NCBI RefSeq assembly: GCF_007293315.1
Contig: NZ_VLXZ01000001.1
Location: 248,001-312,000 of the forward strand
Length of the DNA stretch: 64,000 bases
Source of the DNA: Alkalicoccobacillus porphyridii
Lineage (GTDB): Bacteria > Bacillota > Bacilli > Bacillales > Bacillaceae_D
Reading direction: 5' to 3'
Below the pieces are notes generated by a model, which made no database searches, was not told the DNA's origin, and saw only the letters and a program-made list of their open reading frames with translations. The position numbers and the translations under genes were made by a program. Positions 1 through 8,582 of this stretch are shown in pieces (position 1 is the first letter of the stretch; every line of letters starts with the position of its first letter).

Positions 1-167
1 AGCTTGTTGCAGACTTTAACAAACTGGTTGATGAAGTGAAAACCTGGCCAAAAAAAGAAGACGCAGAGAAACTTAAGGAGCTACTCGGGCATCAACCAAT
101 TGAAGTGTTTTTTGGAGCATTGCTAGGTATCTTCATTACGCTAGGCTTGTATAACTGGATATTTTAA
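1..167 (+). CDS. yuiD: YuiD, divergent PAP2-family membrane protein (3' end only)
   Basis: The reading frame is open from the left edge (first full codon at base 3) to a TAA at 165-167, giving the last 54 residues of a protein that starts outside the window. The tail contains the EVFFGALLGI segment and a terminal hydrophobic stretch ending in YNWIF, which I recognise from the YuiD family of integral membrane proteins distantly related to PAP2 phosphatases. Its position next to yuiC and yuiB matches B. subtilis order. Biochemical role is unknown. The gene is truncated only by the window edge. Confidence 0.8.
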   Translation, partial: LVADFNKLVDEVKTWPKKEDAEKLKELLGHQPIEVFFGALLGIFITLGLYNWIF

Positions 168-183
168 TAATCAATCAAAAAAA

Positions 184-223
184 AGCAGCGAACATCAGAT
201 ATTGATGTCGCTGCTATTTTTTT
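184..223. terminator. Bidirectional rho-independent terminator, yuiD/yuiC
   Basis: Inverted repeat AGCAGCG(A)ACATCA / TGATGTCGCTGCT with one bulged A, preceded by an A-run and followed by a T-run (217-223). It lies between the convergent ends of yuiD and yuiC and can serve both strands. Confidence 0.85.
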
Positions 224-947
224 ATGGATCAATTTGCCCTCTAAATACTTGAACAGCTTCAGCCTCATTCATAGCCACAAGCTCTTCCTCTGATAGCGTA
301 CCTGTTCCTTCTTCGACAATAAAGACATCAAGCTCTTTTTTGCCCCATCGCTCGTAAACATCATCAACGGTATGATAATACAGATCTATTTTATTTCCTT
401 TGATTGCTGAGCCAGTGTCAGCTACCACTCCATATCCATATCCGGGAATGTAAAGGACCGTCCCTATGGGAAACAGATTGGTATCAGCGGCAATCGTCGA
501 ATAGACATCTCTTGTAACCGGTACTCCAGAATATGTAATGCCATAGGCCTCGTCACTTGGAACTTTTCCAGTTGATTCATAGCCTGCTGTGTAGCCAGTT
601 GCTTCCACTCTGTGTACTGGATATCTGCTCCAATCTTCTGCAAGATCGAGGCTATTCACTTCATTTGGTTCGGCTTCAACTTGGTTTGACAATGTGGCAT
701 GAGCTGTTTGATAGGAAGGTATCCACTTAGGTGAAAGAGCTAGTTCCTTATGACTATGGTGAGCCACAGGATACACGACCTGTTCAGACTTAATCATTTG
801 GTTAGATGTCCACGTTTGTAAATGCTCCAATTTAACACCAGAAATAGTTGTAAAGGTCGACCATAAAGCAAGCATGACCAGCACACTCATGAACATACGA
901 CTTAACAAGCTTCTAGATGGACCGTTCGTTGGTCGATTCAAGAACAC
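222..947 (-). CDS. yuiC: YuiC, 3D-domain muralytic protein
   Basis: 241 residues. A positively charged N-terminus is followed by a membrane segment (about residues 18-38), a variable region, then a C-terminal 3D domain (about 115-215) with [10 protein letters not shown], the [12 protein letters not shown] segment and the [14 protein letters not shown] motif that gives the three conserved aspartates. B. subtilis YuiC is a stationary-phase peptidoglycan transglycosylase related to Sps/MltA-type enzymes (family knowledge). It should therefore act outside the membrane on cell-wall glycan strands. It lies in the yuiD-yuiC-yuiB order, reading toward the shared terminator. The last residues overlap the terminator T-run by two bases. 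Confidence 0.88.
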   Translation of the reverse strand: MFLNRPTNGPSRSLLSRMFMSVLVMLALWSTFTTISGVKLEHLQTWTSNQMIKSEQVVYPVAHHSHKELALSPKWIPSYQTAHATLSNQVEAEPNEVNSLDLAEDWSRYPVHRVEATGYTAGYESTGKVPSDEAYGITYSGVPVTRDVYSTIAADTNLFPIGTVLYIPGYGYGVVADTGSAIKGNKIDLYYHTVDDVYERWGKKELDVFIVEEGTGTLSEEELVAMNEAEAVQVFRGQIDP

Positions 948-1017
948 TCACTCCTCTCACAAAACAGCATCTCCTAAATAGAAGAGAAGTATTCATGTGA
1001 AAGAGGGGAGTGCTTAC

Positions 1018-1335
1018 CTAAAACATCTGATAACCGCGGACACGAAGCATTTTTATAACGATCCCTGCTACAATTGAACCAATTAATCCAAATGACAGGA
1101 CAAGGTGATCTACTAATTTTAATTCAACCAAAGCTGTCCCTAAATTCTGGATCTCTAGCATTGGTTGTGTTAGATAACTGCCAAAAGGGCTCTGATTTAC
1201 AATAATCAGAACAACAATTGGATAGATAAACGCCATAAGCCATGTAGAGCGTAGCAACATATTTAATAAGAAACCGATTCCAAAGAACATTACTAAAAAA
1301 ATCAGCATCGAAAGAACTAACTGTGGAATATTCAT
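1018..1335 (-). CDS. yuiB: YuiB, small integral membrane protein
   Basis: About 105 residues, nearly all in three hydrophobic segments (about 5-27, 30-48 and 78-100), with the conserved FFGIGFLLNMLLRSTW stretch typical of YuiB. Function is unknown. The longest frame starts at a GTG at 1347, but the ATG at 1335 has the GGGGTG ribosome site about 9 nt upstream, so I place the start there. It is followed 70 bp downstream by yuiC on the same strand, and the two are probably co-transcribed. Confidence 0.8.
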   Translation of the reverse strand: MNIPQLVLSMLIFLVMFFGIGFLLNMLLRSTWLMAFIYPIVVLIIVNQSPFGSYLTQPMLEIQNLGTALVELKLVDHLVLSFGLIGSIVAGIVIKMLRVRGYQMF

Positions 1336-1432
1336 TACCATTCTCACCCCTATCTACATCTTACAGTTTACAAAACCCCTTAGAAGAGAGTCAATCTAGT
1401 CTTTGACTTTGTCACCTCTTCAACACATATAA

Positions 1433-1470
1433 AGCCCGGGACATCAAATGATTCCCCCGGGCTCTTTTTA
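1433..1470. terminator. Hairpin terminator after yumB
   Basis: AGCCCGGG (1433-1440) pairs with CCCGGGCT (1456-1463). A T-run follows on the + strand and a weaker U-rich tail (TTTATAT) on the - strand. It sits just past the yumB stop and separates yumB from yuiB. Confidence 0.65.
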
Positions 1471-1510
1471 AACACGAATATATGAGTAGAAAGATTGTAT
1501 AATTCCTGTA

Positions 1511-2710
1511 TTAAAATGGTTTTTTCCCTTTTTTAAGTACAAGTCCAACTCCACCTAACATTAACAGGTAACGGTTATCAATCATTTTCTTCATAAAGTT
1601 TGCACTTCCACCATAAAGCTTACGAGAACCAACAGCACCAATTGCTTCTTTACCACCAAGTGACGCAACAGTTCCTTTAATATCAGGCTTAAATGATTTT
1701 AGATCTCCACCACTTATTAATGACTTTAAGTTCCCAGCACAGATTTCAGCCATTTGCATAGCAATTTGTGCAGTTGGTGGGTAAGGACGATTAATCTCTT
1801 CATTAATAACTAACGCACAGTCCCCAATGATAAAGACATCGTCAAATCCAGGAGCACGTAGATCAGGCTCAACCTTCACACGACCACGCATATTCTCAAA
1901 ACCAGAGCGATCGATAATTGAACTTCCACGTACACCAGTTGCCCAAACTACAGTCGCAGCTTTAATCTCTTCGCCTTCTCCAACAACAACACCAGAAGCT
2001 GTTACTTCTTTAATCGGTGTATTGATCTTGAACTCTACTCCGCGGCTCTCAAGAAGGTTCATCGCATATTCGACTAGCTCAGGATCAAATCCTGGAAGAG
2101 CTGTTGGAGCTGCTTCAACCACGTATAGCTTCACTTGATCACGTGGAATGTCGTACTGCTTACAGAGCTCAGGAGCACGCTCAGAAAGCTCACCAATAAA
2201 TTCAATTCCAGTAAAACCAGCACCAGCTACAACAAACGTAAGTAGGCCTTCTTCTTTTTCTTTTTGGTTGTTATATTTAGCAAAACAGTTTTCAATATGA
2301 TCTTTAATTTGACGAGCGCCATTCACTGTCCACTTGCTATATGCATGCTCGTGTACACCTGGTACGCCAAAGGTTTCAGCTTCAGCACCAAGGCCAATAA
2401 CTAAATAATCATAATCAAGCTCTCCGTCTTTAAGCTCAATCTTTTTCTTTTCAGTATTGATTTCAACTACTTCATCTTGAACAAAATTAATCTTGCGGAA
2501 ATCAAGAACACTGCTGATAGGCATTCTTGTTTTCTCTGGAAGCATGGTTCCAGCAGCTGGCTCATGCAACCAAGTCGTTTGATAATGATAATCGTGCTTG
2601 TTAACTAGCGTAATCTTTGCTTCATTATCATCCATTTTCTTCTGAAGTCTTGTTGCCGTAATCATTCCACCGTACCCTGCTCCGAGGATCACAATATGTG
2701 GCTTATTCAC
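1511..2710 (-). CDS. yumB: Type II NADH:quinone oxidoreductase (YumB)
   Basis: 399 residues. It has an N-terminal FAD-binding Rossmann motif ([10 protein letters not shown], residues about 7-16), a second dinucleotide motif for NADH ([12 protein letters not shown], about 160), and the FAD-contacting FIIGDCALV followed by [12 protein letters not shown] near 295-320. The short hydrophobic C-terminus fits peripheral membrane attachment. The family passes electrons from NADH to menaquinone without pumping ions. The start is a GTG with GGAAGTG upstream. It is divergent from yumC. A second NDH-2 (yutJ) lies 12 kb away, so the cell has at least two. Confidence 0.92.
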   Translation of the reverse strand: MNKPHIVILGAGYGGMITATRLQKKMDDNEAKITLVNKHDYHYQTTWLHEPAAGTMLPEKTRMPISSVLDFRKINFVQDEVVEINTEKKKIELKDGELDYDYLVIGLGAEAETFGVPGVHEHAYSKWTVNGARQIKDHIENCFAKYNNQKEKEEGLLTFVVAGAGFTGIEFIGELSERAPELCKQYDIPRDQVKLYVVEAAPTALPGFDPELVEYAMNLLESRGVEFKINTPIKEVTASGVVVGEGEEIKAATVVWATGVRGSSIIDRSGFENMRGRVKVEPDLRAPGFDDVFIIGDCALVINEEINRPYPPTAQIAMQMAEICAGNLKSLISGGDLKSFKPDIKGTVASLGGKEAIGAVGSRKLYGGSANFMKKMIDNRYLLMLGGVGLVLKKGKKPF

Positions 2711-2930
2711 AATATCACTTCCATCATATATTTTTTAAAGCATTTCTTGTGATCTATTTCACGAACAAAGATATATCTATACAAAAATTGACCCAAAATA
2801 GACACAATTCACCTACATACTATAATATTCGTTTTACTTAGACATTACAACACTTTTTGTGTGAATTATGAAAGATAGTCTTACATATGTTTGATCGATT
2901 TAAAATTTTAATGAAAAAGATTCTCAACCT

Positions 2931-2959
2931 TTGTTTTTCCTAGGAACTACCGCTATAAT
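2931..2959 (+). promoter_or_regulatory. SigA-type promoter of yumC
   Basis: TTGTTT (2931-2936), 17-bp spacer, perfect TATAAT (2954-2959), then a GGAGGTG ribosome site at 2980-2986. It lies inside the longest open frame upstream of yumC, which rules out that longer start. Confidence 0.75.
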
Positions 2960-2993
2960 GGATAAGGCAGATAATATTCGGAGGTGTCCATTC

Positions 2994-3986
2994 ATGTCAG
3001 AGCAAGAAGATTTATTTGACATTACAATTATCGGAGGAGGGCCAACTGGTTTATTCGCGGCGTTTTATGCTGGTATGCGTAAAGCTAAAGTGAAAATTAT
3101 TGAAAGTATGCCACAATTAGGTGGACAGCTTTCTGCTCTCTATCCTGAAAAATATATATATGATGTTGCTGGCTTTCCTAAAGTCAAGGCACAAGATTTA
3201 GTTGAGCAACTAACCTTACAAGCACAGCAATTTAATCCTGAAATTGTTTTAGAGCAGGCTGTTAAAGAGCTTACTAAACAAGAAGACGAAACCTTTATTA
3301 TTCAAACTGATAAAGAAACACACTATTCAAAAGCTATTATTATTACAGCCGGAGCTGGAGCCTTTCAGCCTCGTCGCCTTCAATTAGAAGGAGCAGAAGC
3401 CTATGAAAATACCAACCTTCATTACTTCATAAAAGACCTTAGCGCTTTTGCTGGTAAACGTGTCGTTGTTCTAGGCGGTGGAGACTCTGCCCTAGACTGG
3501 TCTCTCATGCTTGAACCTCTAGCAGAAGAAGTCACGATCGTTCACCGCCGAGACAAGTTCCGTGCCCATGAACATAGCGTCCAGCTATTAGAGCAATCAA
3601 AAGTAAATATTCTTACCCCATATGAGATTACAGGACTTAATGCCGACAATGGTGTCATCACCCAAGTAGAGTTAGGCGAAGTGAAAGGTGAAGGCAAAAA
3701 AACCATTGATGTTGATGCATTAATCGTAAACTACGGTTTTGTTTCCTCCCTTGGCCCCATTAAAGATTGGGGCATCGAGATAGAGAAAAACTCTATTCTT
3801 GTAAATACAAAGATGGAAACAAATATTAAAGGTATTTATAGTGCTGGAGACGTATGTACGTACGATGGCAAAGTTAAATTAATTGCAACAGGCTTTGGTG
3901 AAGCACCAACTGCTGTAAATAATGCAAAAGCCTATATTGATCCAAAAGCTCGCTTACACCCAGGGCACAGTACAAGCTTATTTTAG
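2994..3986 (+). CDS. yumC: Ferredoxin/flavodoxin--NADP(+) reductase, thioredoxin-reductase type (YumC)
   Basis: 330 residues from the ATG at 2994, which has GGAGGTG 7 nt upstream. The in-frame TTG at 2931 is rejected because it coincides with the promoter -35. FAD motif [18 protein letters not shown] lies near the N-terminus, NADPH motif [13 protein letters not shown] near 165, and [11 protein letters not shown] near 290. The CxxC redox centre of thioredoxin reductase is absent, as expected for the YumC/FNR2 family. It moves electrons between NADPH and ferredoxin or flavodoxin, which feed Fe-S and radical-SAM enzymes such as LipA and MqnE encoded in this window (inference). Confidence 0.93.
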   Translation: MSEQEDLFDITIIGGGPTGLFAAFYAGMRKAKVKIIESMPQLGGQLSALYPEKYIYDVAGFPKVKAQDLVEQLTLQAQQFNPEIVLEQAVKELTKQEDETFIIQTDKETHYSKAIIITAGAGAFQPRRLQLEGAEAYENTNLHYFIKDLSAFAGKRVVVLGGGDSALDWSLMLEPLAEEVTIVHRRDKFRAHEHSVQLLEQSKVNILTPYEITGLNADNGVITQVELGEVKGEGKKTIDVDALIVNYGFVSSLGPIKDWGIEIEKNSILVNTKMETNIKGIYSAGDVCTYDGKVKLIATGFGEAPTAVNNAKAYIDPKARLHPGHSTSLF

Positions 3987-3990
3987 AATT

Positions 3991-4036
3991 GAGATCTTGT
4001 GCTGGAGATAGGATCATCTCCTTGACAGCTCTTATT
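3991..4036 (+). terminator. Weak terminator-like hairpin after yumC
   Basis: Inner stem GGAGAT/ATCTCC with imperfect outer pairing, then TTATTT. Poor U-run. Confidence 0.4.
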
Positions 4037-4070
4037 TAAGAGGCTGGGCAAAAGAATTATTACTAATCTA

Positions 4071-4118
4071 AAAGCTGAAGAATGTTGGAGTTTCTCCATT
4101 CATTGTTCGGCTTTTTTT
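4071..4118 (+). terminator. Terminator-like hairpin, convergent yumC/mtlD region
   Basis: AAAGCTGAA (4071-4079) pairs with TTCGGCTTT (4106-4114), with inner pairing of GAATG/CATTC and GGAG/CTCC, then seven T. A good candidate for the main yumC terminator, or the end of a repeat element. Confidence 0.65.
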
Positions 4119-4216
4119 ATTGTACAAACGAGGGTAGATATCGCTCCAGAAATTTACTCCGCTTGTATAAATAAATGGAGGAATTGGAGGATATCTTAGT
4201 GTAGGTGTATCGCTGC

Positions 4217-4341
4217 CGCTCCCAAAAATGGGGGCACGCTTACCGCGGGAAGGTAATGAGCTAACTCGACTCCGTCGATTTAGCTCATTGAACCTTTTCA
4301 TCCCACAGGTGTGGGCCCTCCATTTTCGTCCGCTTGTTGAG
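4217..4341. repeat. Intergenic fold-back element G, copy 1
   Basis: Related to the copies at 33701-33835 and 37490-37860. It begins CGCTCCC, contains ACCGCGGG and an inverted repeat (AAGGTAATGAGCTAA against TTAGCTCATTGAACCTT), then CCCACAGG, and ends with the diagnostic CATTTTCGTCCGCTTGTT. No open frame is conserved between copies, so it is a non-coding repeat. Confidence 0.75.
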
Positions 4342-4600
4342 TAGCAGGTATCAAGGATATGAGAGATGACTCACGCAGAGTCTACGTAACTTTCCTACAT
4401 AAGAAGTTGATTTTAACATGAAGGATGTAGCAAGGGAGAGGCCGGCCGTTCAACTTCTAAAGAACCGCACATGACGGTCCATTCTACAGCAGTTACATCG
4501 TTCGTCTTTTTATCAGTAAGATATAGTTCTTTGTAGTTCTGTCCCAGTCACTTTTATGACCGTACCTGCGTATAACCTGATATTCGTCGCAAATGAATTG
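4342..4600. other. Intergenic stretch without a recognised gene
   Basis: Holds one long-range inverted repeat (AGAAGTTGA about 4402, TCAACTTCT about 4450) and no frame with a ribosome site or family similarity I recognise. It may be the remains of a repeat element attached to element G. Confidence 0.4.
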
Positions 4601-4627
4601 CTTCCAACGCGTTGTTGTTTCTTTTTA

Positions 4628-4737
4628 CGATGTATCTGCCTTGTTTGCGATGTATCTGCTCTTCTTTCGATGTATTTCGGTCTCCTCCCGATGTATCTGC
4701 TCTTCTTCCGATGTATTTCGGCCTCCTCGTGATGTAA
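4628..4737 (+). repeat. Periodic word array A (CGATGTAT, 20/21 bp)
   Basis: CGATGTAT or a one-base variant starts at 4628, 4648, 4668, 4689, 4709 and 4730, so steps are 20, 20, 21, 20 and 21. Linkers are pyrimidine-rich (CTGCTCTTCTTC and TTCGGCCTCCTCG types). The word family is the same as the array at 58573. It lies between convergent yumC and mtlD. Open frames across it are artefacts of the repeats. Confidence 0.9.
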
Positions 4738-4870
4738 CATCCCAGTTTCCTACTAGCTATGCAAACATCATTATTGATAGAGAATGTTGCGGTGCATTTA
4801 GGAATCGCACAAATTTTCTTAGTTACACTCAATTTCAAAAGGTCTTTCGCCACCCACCCATACGCAAAAG

Positions 4871-4900
4871 AAAACCCCACCAAACATTTGGTAGGGTTTT
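4871..4900. terminator. Terminator of the mannitol operon
   Basis: AAAACCC-C-ACCAA with TTTGGT-A-GGGTTTT is a strong stem 11 bp beyond the mtlD stop. The - strand reads into TTTTCTTTTG. Confidence 0.85.
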
Positions 4901-4910
4901 CGCTCGTATT

Positions 4911-6032
4911 TTATGTTAAAACTTGAATAATTGGATGATCCGCTTCTAAGCCCGTTACTTGAACAAGTGCTGCTTTTTTGCCTTTTTCTTTAATAAGCTT
5001 TTGAAGCTCTTGGCTTTCTGTGTCATCTGCGACATCAAAATGGAGCGCAGCTTCAATGACTTCTAGTAGAACTGTAGGGGTTTGGCCTTGGTCAGCAAGC
5101 ATTCTTGCTGGTTTGATCAAACGATCATTAAAACCAAGCTTTCGAATGGGGCCTCTGCCTACACGAACAATGTCATCGGATAGATATGGATTTTCAAATC
5201 GTCTGATGATCTTTTGAATATAGGCTTCGTGTTCTGACTGATCAAAACCATATGCCTGAACCAATACTTGTTTCGTTTCGTTTAGTCCAGCTTGCACCTT
5301 TTCCTTCACTTCTGTATCTTCCATCGCTTCTTTTATTGTGGTTAAACTTTTAGCGTACCCAAAATAAGCAGCTAGAGCATGCCCTGTATTCACTGTGAAA
5401 AGCTTGCGTTCAATAAATGGAATTAGATCATCTACATATGTAACTCCTTCTATAGATGTGTTAGCTCCCTTTAAAGATGGTTTTTCTACAACCCATTCGA
5501 AAAATGGTTCGACTGACACCGCAAGGATATCTTCATTTTTTTGATTAGGTACAATACGATCCACTGCTGCATCCGCAAAACCAGTTGCTTCAATTATTGC
5601 AGCCCACTCATCGTCTGGGATTAGATCCTTTGTGTATTCTTTTAATGTAGATGTTGCACGAATAGCATTTTCACATGCGATAACATCTAATGGTTTATCA
5701 TTGGCAGCACGCTGTTGTAATCCTTTAGCAAGCGTTGGAGCGATGAACTTCAAAATAGCTGGACCCACAGCTGTTGTAACTAAGTCAGCTGTGGCAATTT
5801 CCTCGATAAGTGCTGCTTCGTCCTCACTGCTATGCAAACCCCGAACACCTGTTACATGCTCCTGTCCACCTTCTACACTAGCAATAGTAACAGTATATTC
5901 TCCACGTTTATTAAGCTCTGAAATGACTGCTTCATTTACATCTGCAAAAACAACCTCATAGCCTGCACGACTTAAAAGGGCGCCAATAAATCCGCGCCCG
6001 ATATTACCTGCTCCAAAATGTACAGCTTTCAT
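4911..6032 (-). CDS. mtlD: Mannitol-1-phosphate 5-dehydrogenase
   Basis: 373 residues, normal family length. It starts with the NAD-binding motif FGAGNIGRGF (residues about 6-15). The catalytic polyol-dehydrogenase signature KLFTVNTGHALAAYFGY is near 215-231, and the RVGRGPIRKLGFNDRLIKPA segment is near 295-315. It oxidises mannitol 1-phosphate, produced by the PTS, to fructose 6-phosphate in the cytoplasm. The start codon overlaps the mtlF stop by one base (TAATG), so translation is probably coupled. It is the last gene of the mtlA-mtlR-mtlF-mtlD operon. Confidence 0.97.
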   Translation of the reverse strand: MKAVHFGAGNIGRGFIGALLSRAGYEVVFADVNEAVISELNKRGEYTVTIASVEGGQEHVTGVRGLHSSEDEAALIEEIATADLVTTAVGPAILKFIAPTLAKGLQQRAANDKPLDVIACENAIRATSTLKEYTKDLIPDDEWAAIIEATGFADAAVDRIVPNQKNEDILAVSVEPFFEWVVEKPSLKGANTSIEGVTYVDDLIPFIERKLFTVNTGHALAAYFGYAKSLTTIKEAMEDTEVKEKVQAGLNETKQVLVQAYGFDQSEHEAYIQKIIRRFENPYLSDDIVRVGRGPIRKLGFNDRLIKPARMLADQGQTPTVLLEVIEAALHFDVADDTESQELQKLIKEKGKKAALVQVTGLEADHPIIQVLT

Positions 6033-6469
6033 TATTCGTTCACCTCGGAGAAAAAGTTAAGAACATCCTCTGATGACGAAGATTGTAGAAGCTTCTCCAC
6101 ATTTTCTTCTTCTGAACATGCAATGGCAATTTTCGAAAGAATTTCAAGGTGTTCATTACCTTTTCCAGCTATCCCAATAACCAAGCGTACATCATTTCCG
6201 TCCCAGTCAATGGCTTCATCATATAGTAGAATTGAAATTCCAGATTCCTTTACTTCCGTTTTTGCTTCCTCTGTACCATGTGGAATGGCAAGCATATTTC
6301 CCATATAAGTTGAAGTTAGCTCTTCACGTTCATGCATTTTTACTACATATTCAGCAGATACATATCCACGTTCTGAAAGGATATTACCAGCCTCTTGAAT
6401 AGCATCCTTTTTAGTTTTGGCCTGTGCATGTACAACAATATTATCTTGTTTTAAAATGTTATTTGTCAT
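6032..6469 (-). CDS. mtlF: PTS mannitol-specific EIIA component
   Basis: 145 residues of a stand-alone EIIA domain of the mannitol/fructose type. The phosphorylated histidine is in MLAIPHGTEEAK (His at about 65), with the downstream ESGISILLYDEAIDW segment. It carries phosphate from HPr to the EIIB domains of MtlA. Its start shares an ATGA overlap with the mtlR stop and its stop overlaps the mtlD start, so the three are translationally coupled. Confidence 0.95.
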   Translation of the reverse strand: MTNNILKQDNIVVHAQAKTKKDAIQEAGNILSERGYVSAEYVVKMHEREELTSTYMGNMLAIPHGTEEAKTEVKESGISILLYDEAIDWDGNDVRLVIGIAGKGNEHLEILSKIAIACSEEENVEKLLQSSSSEDVLNFFSEVNE

Positions 6470-8562
6470 GATTTGTGCACTCCTTTTTGTAATAGCTTTT
6501 GTATATATTCAAAACAATGCTGGCTAATTAACTTTTTGATCTCTGCTTCAGAGCCCATTTCTACAATTCGCGTATGCTCCTCACTCGCTATCAGCATGAC
6601 ACTTAAGCTGCTTAACATATCTAACAGCTTTTGTTCTGCATCCAGTGGCGCTAGCATTAAAATCACGCGATTTACATCAATAGGTTGGTCTCCCATAGAT
6701 GCTAGAGATTCTTCTTTATCTAGCTGCAACATTGTAAAGACCGGTTTGTTTACCTCAGCCGTTCGGGTGTGAAAGAGGGCAAGTGAAGTATCAGGAATAC
6801 CTAAACCGCCTAATCTTTCTCTCTGTAACAATGCTTCAAAGACAGGCACTGCATCTGATAGCGTACCTGCTTCCTCTAATTCTGTGCAAAGCTGTGCTAG
6901 GCTCTCATCCAATACTTTACCCTTATTTAGGGCAAATGAATCTATAATTAAGGCAATATCTCGGCTAAGGAAGGAGAGCTGTTCAAAAAAAGCTTCAGGA
7001 ATCATCTCTTCCATAAATTGATATTTGACTGAGTTTTTATGGCTGACAATCGGGCGCTTTTTCTTTAGTGTTTTGATATGCTGCCTGATTTGTTCTGTTT
7101 CTTCTTTAGAAAGAAATGGCTTAACTAAAAAATACTGCTCTGATTGTGGTAAGGGAACAGTAGAGATAATTAGATCGTAGAAGCGAGCTTCCCTCTTTTT
7201 AAAATCAAAGAGTGAAATATTATCAATTTGCTCGATTTCCGGAAATTCTTTTTCTAAACGACTAGCTAATAGCTTAGACGAACCAATCCCACTTGAACAG
7301 ATGACCATTGCTTTTAGCGGATTTTTTTGCTGTTGCCTTTCCATTGCTGATCCAAAATGCATCACAAGAAAACCAATTTCTTCTTCTGGAACCTCTACCT
7401 GTTCAAATACCTGATGTACTACGTCTGTTACATGGTTGTACAAAGTTGAATAATTCTGTTTAATCCTATCCAGCAGTGGATTATGAATTTTCATTCCTTG
7501 GTTCATTCGATAAAGAGCTGGCTCTAAATGAGCGATAAGTCCAGAATAAAGAGAATCATCATCGAAGACAAGCTGAAGCTGTTGCTCCATTTGTTTAATT
7601 AAGCGATCAGCCAAATAAGAGAGCTCTGTATAGTCCTTATGATTAAACAAATTATAATCACGTTGAACCTTGGCGCCACGCAAGTGCATCACGATGTAGC
7701 CAACTTCTTCCTCTGGAATCTGAATCGAAAATATTCCTTCTAACGTATGTGCCAGTCTTACGGCTAAATCAAAAACAGGCTCACTACGCAAGCTATCAAG
7801 CTGTTCACTAGCCATTTGTACATTCTCGCCCTGCTGAATTCGCTCAATAGCCAACGCAAGATGTACGATTAACCCAATATAAGATGAGTCCGCCATCTGA
7901 CCATTTGAATGAGTTCTAAGATCTTCTACTGCATGCTGAATTCGTTGAATCTTTGTTGAGTCAACAATATCAAGGAGTCGCTCTGAGATCGATTCAGTAT
8001 ACGAATCAACCGCGTCATCCTTATCCAGTGAACGATAAAAACTTGCCTCATTAATATTCTCAGTAATTAAGCTACTGAGACTTCTTCTTATATTGGTTTC
8101 ACTTCCTGAAACTTCAATCCCATATCCACGTCTACGTATTAAAGTCAATTGAAATGAAGATAGCCATTCCTCGACTTTCGTCAAATCATGGCTCACTGTT
8201 GCAACTGTTACATTCAATTGTTCGGCAAGCGTAAATAGTTTAATAGGCTCAGGCTTTTCAAGCAAGGCTACAAGTAAAAGCAACTGACGCTCTTCAGGTG
8301 TAAATTCATTTGGCTCTAATGTTGCCAAATCATCCTTTAAACGCCTGAGGTCAGCTGCTAATCCGTGAATATCATAACCCTTCGATGCTTCTTTATGTAA
8401 AGTGAGGTTATAATCTGCCATAACCGCACTCAATGCTTTTAAATCCCGTTGAATTGTTCTTGTACTAACATCAAGTGAAGAGGCAAGCTCACGTAAATCC
8501 AAATGCTCCTCGTTCGCAAGCAAGAGCTTGAGTAACTGTCTTTCTCTAGCTGGAATATACAT
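6466..8562 (-). CDS. mtlR: Mannitol operon transcriptional activator MtlR (PRD-type)
   Basis: 698 residues. N-terminal helix-turn-helix regions (about 1-60 and 85-150; LRELASSLDVSTRTIQRDL is the first recognition region) are followed by two PTS-regulation domains (about 190-290 and 300-400), a GatB-like EIIB domain with its cysteine in VICSSGIGSSK (about 408-418), and a C-terminal EIIA-like domain with its histidine in SLALFHTRT. Family members are activated or inhibited by phosphorylation of these residues by HPr and MtlA/MtlF. It sits between mtlA and mtlF, so it reports the phosphorylation state of the system it controls. Confidence 0.95.
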   Translation of the reverse strand: MYIPARERQLLKLLLANEEHLDLRELASSLDVSTRTIQRDLKALSAVMADYNLTLHKEASKGYDIHGLAADLRRLKDDLATLEPNEFTPEERQLLLLVALLEKPEPIKLFTLAEQLNVTVATVSHDLTKVEEWLSSFQLTLIRRRGYGIEVSGSETNIRRSLSSLITENINEASFYRSLDKDDAVDSYTESISERLLDIVDSTKIQRIQHAVEDLRTHSNGQMADSSYIGLIVHLALAIERIQQGENVQMASEQLDSLRSEPVFDLAVRLAHTLEGIFSIQIPEEEVGYIVMHLRGAKVQRDYNLFNHKDYTELSYLADRLIKQMEQQLQLVFDDDSLYSGLIAHLEPALYRMNQGMKIHNPLLDRIKQNYSTLYNHVTDVVHQVFEQVEVPEEEIGFLVMHFGSAMERQQQKNPLKAMVICSSGIGSSKLLASRLEKEFPEIEQIDNISLFDFKKREARFYDLIISTVPLPQSEQYFLVKPFLSKEETEQIRQHIKTLKKKRPIVSHKNSVKYQFMEEMIPEAFFEQLSFLSRDIALIIDSFALNKGKVLDESLAQLCTELEEAGTLSDAVPVFEALLQRERLGGLGIPDTSLALFHTRTAEVNKPVFTMLQLDKEESLASMGDQPIDVNRVILMLAPLDAEQKLLDMLSSLSVMLIASEEHTRIVEMGSEAEIKKLISQHCFEYIQKLLQKGVHKS

Positions 8563-8582
8563 GAGCGCCTCCTCCTTTTGTC

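Noticed and set aside
2931-2993. N-terminal extension of YumC
   Set aside because: Contains the -35 and -10 promoter elements and lacks a ribosome site; the ATG at 2994 has GGAGGTG.
4068-4301. 77-codon - strand frame
   Set aside because: Covers repeat element G1 and a terminator hairpin; not kept between element copies.
4513-4919. Three open frames over array A (75-109 codons)
   Set aside because: Repeat-derived on both strands and one runs over the mtlD terminator.
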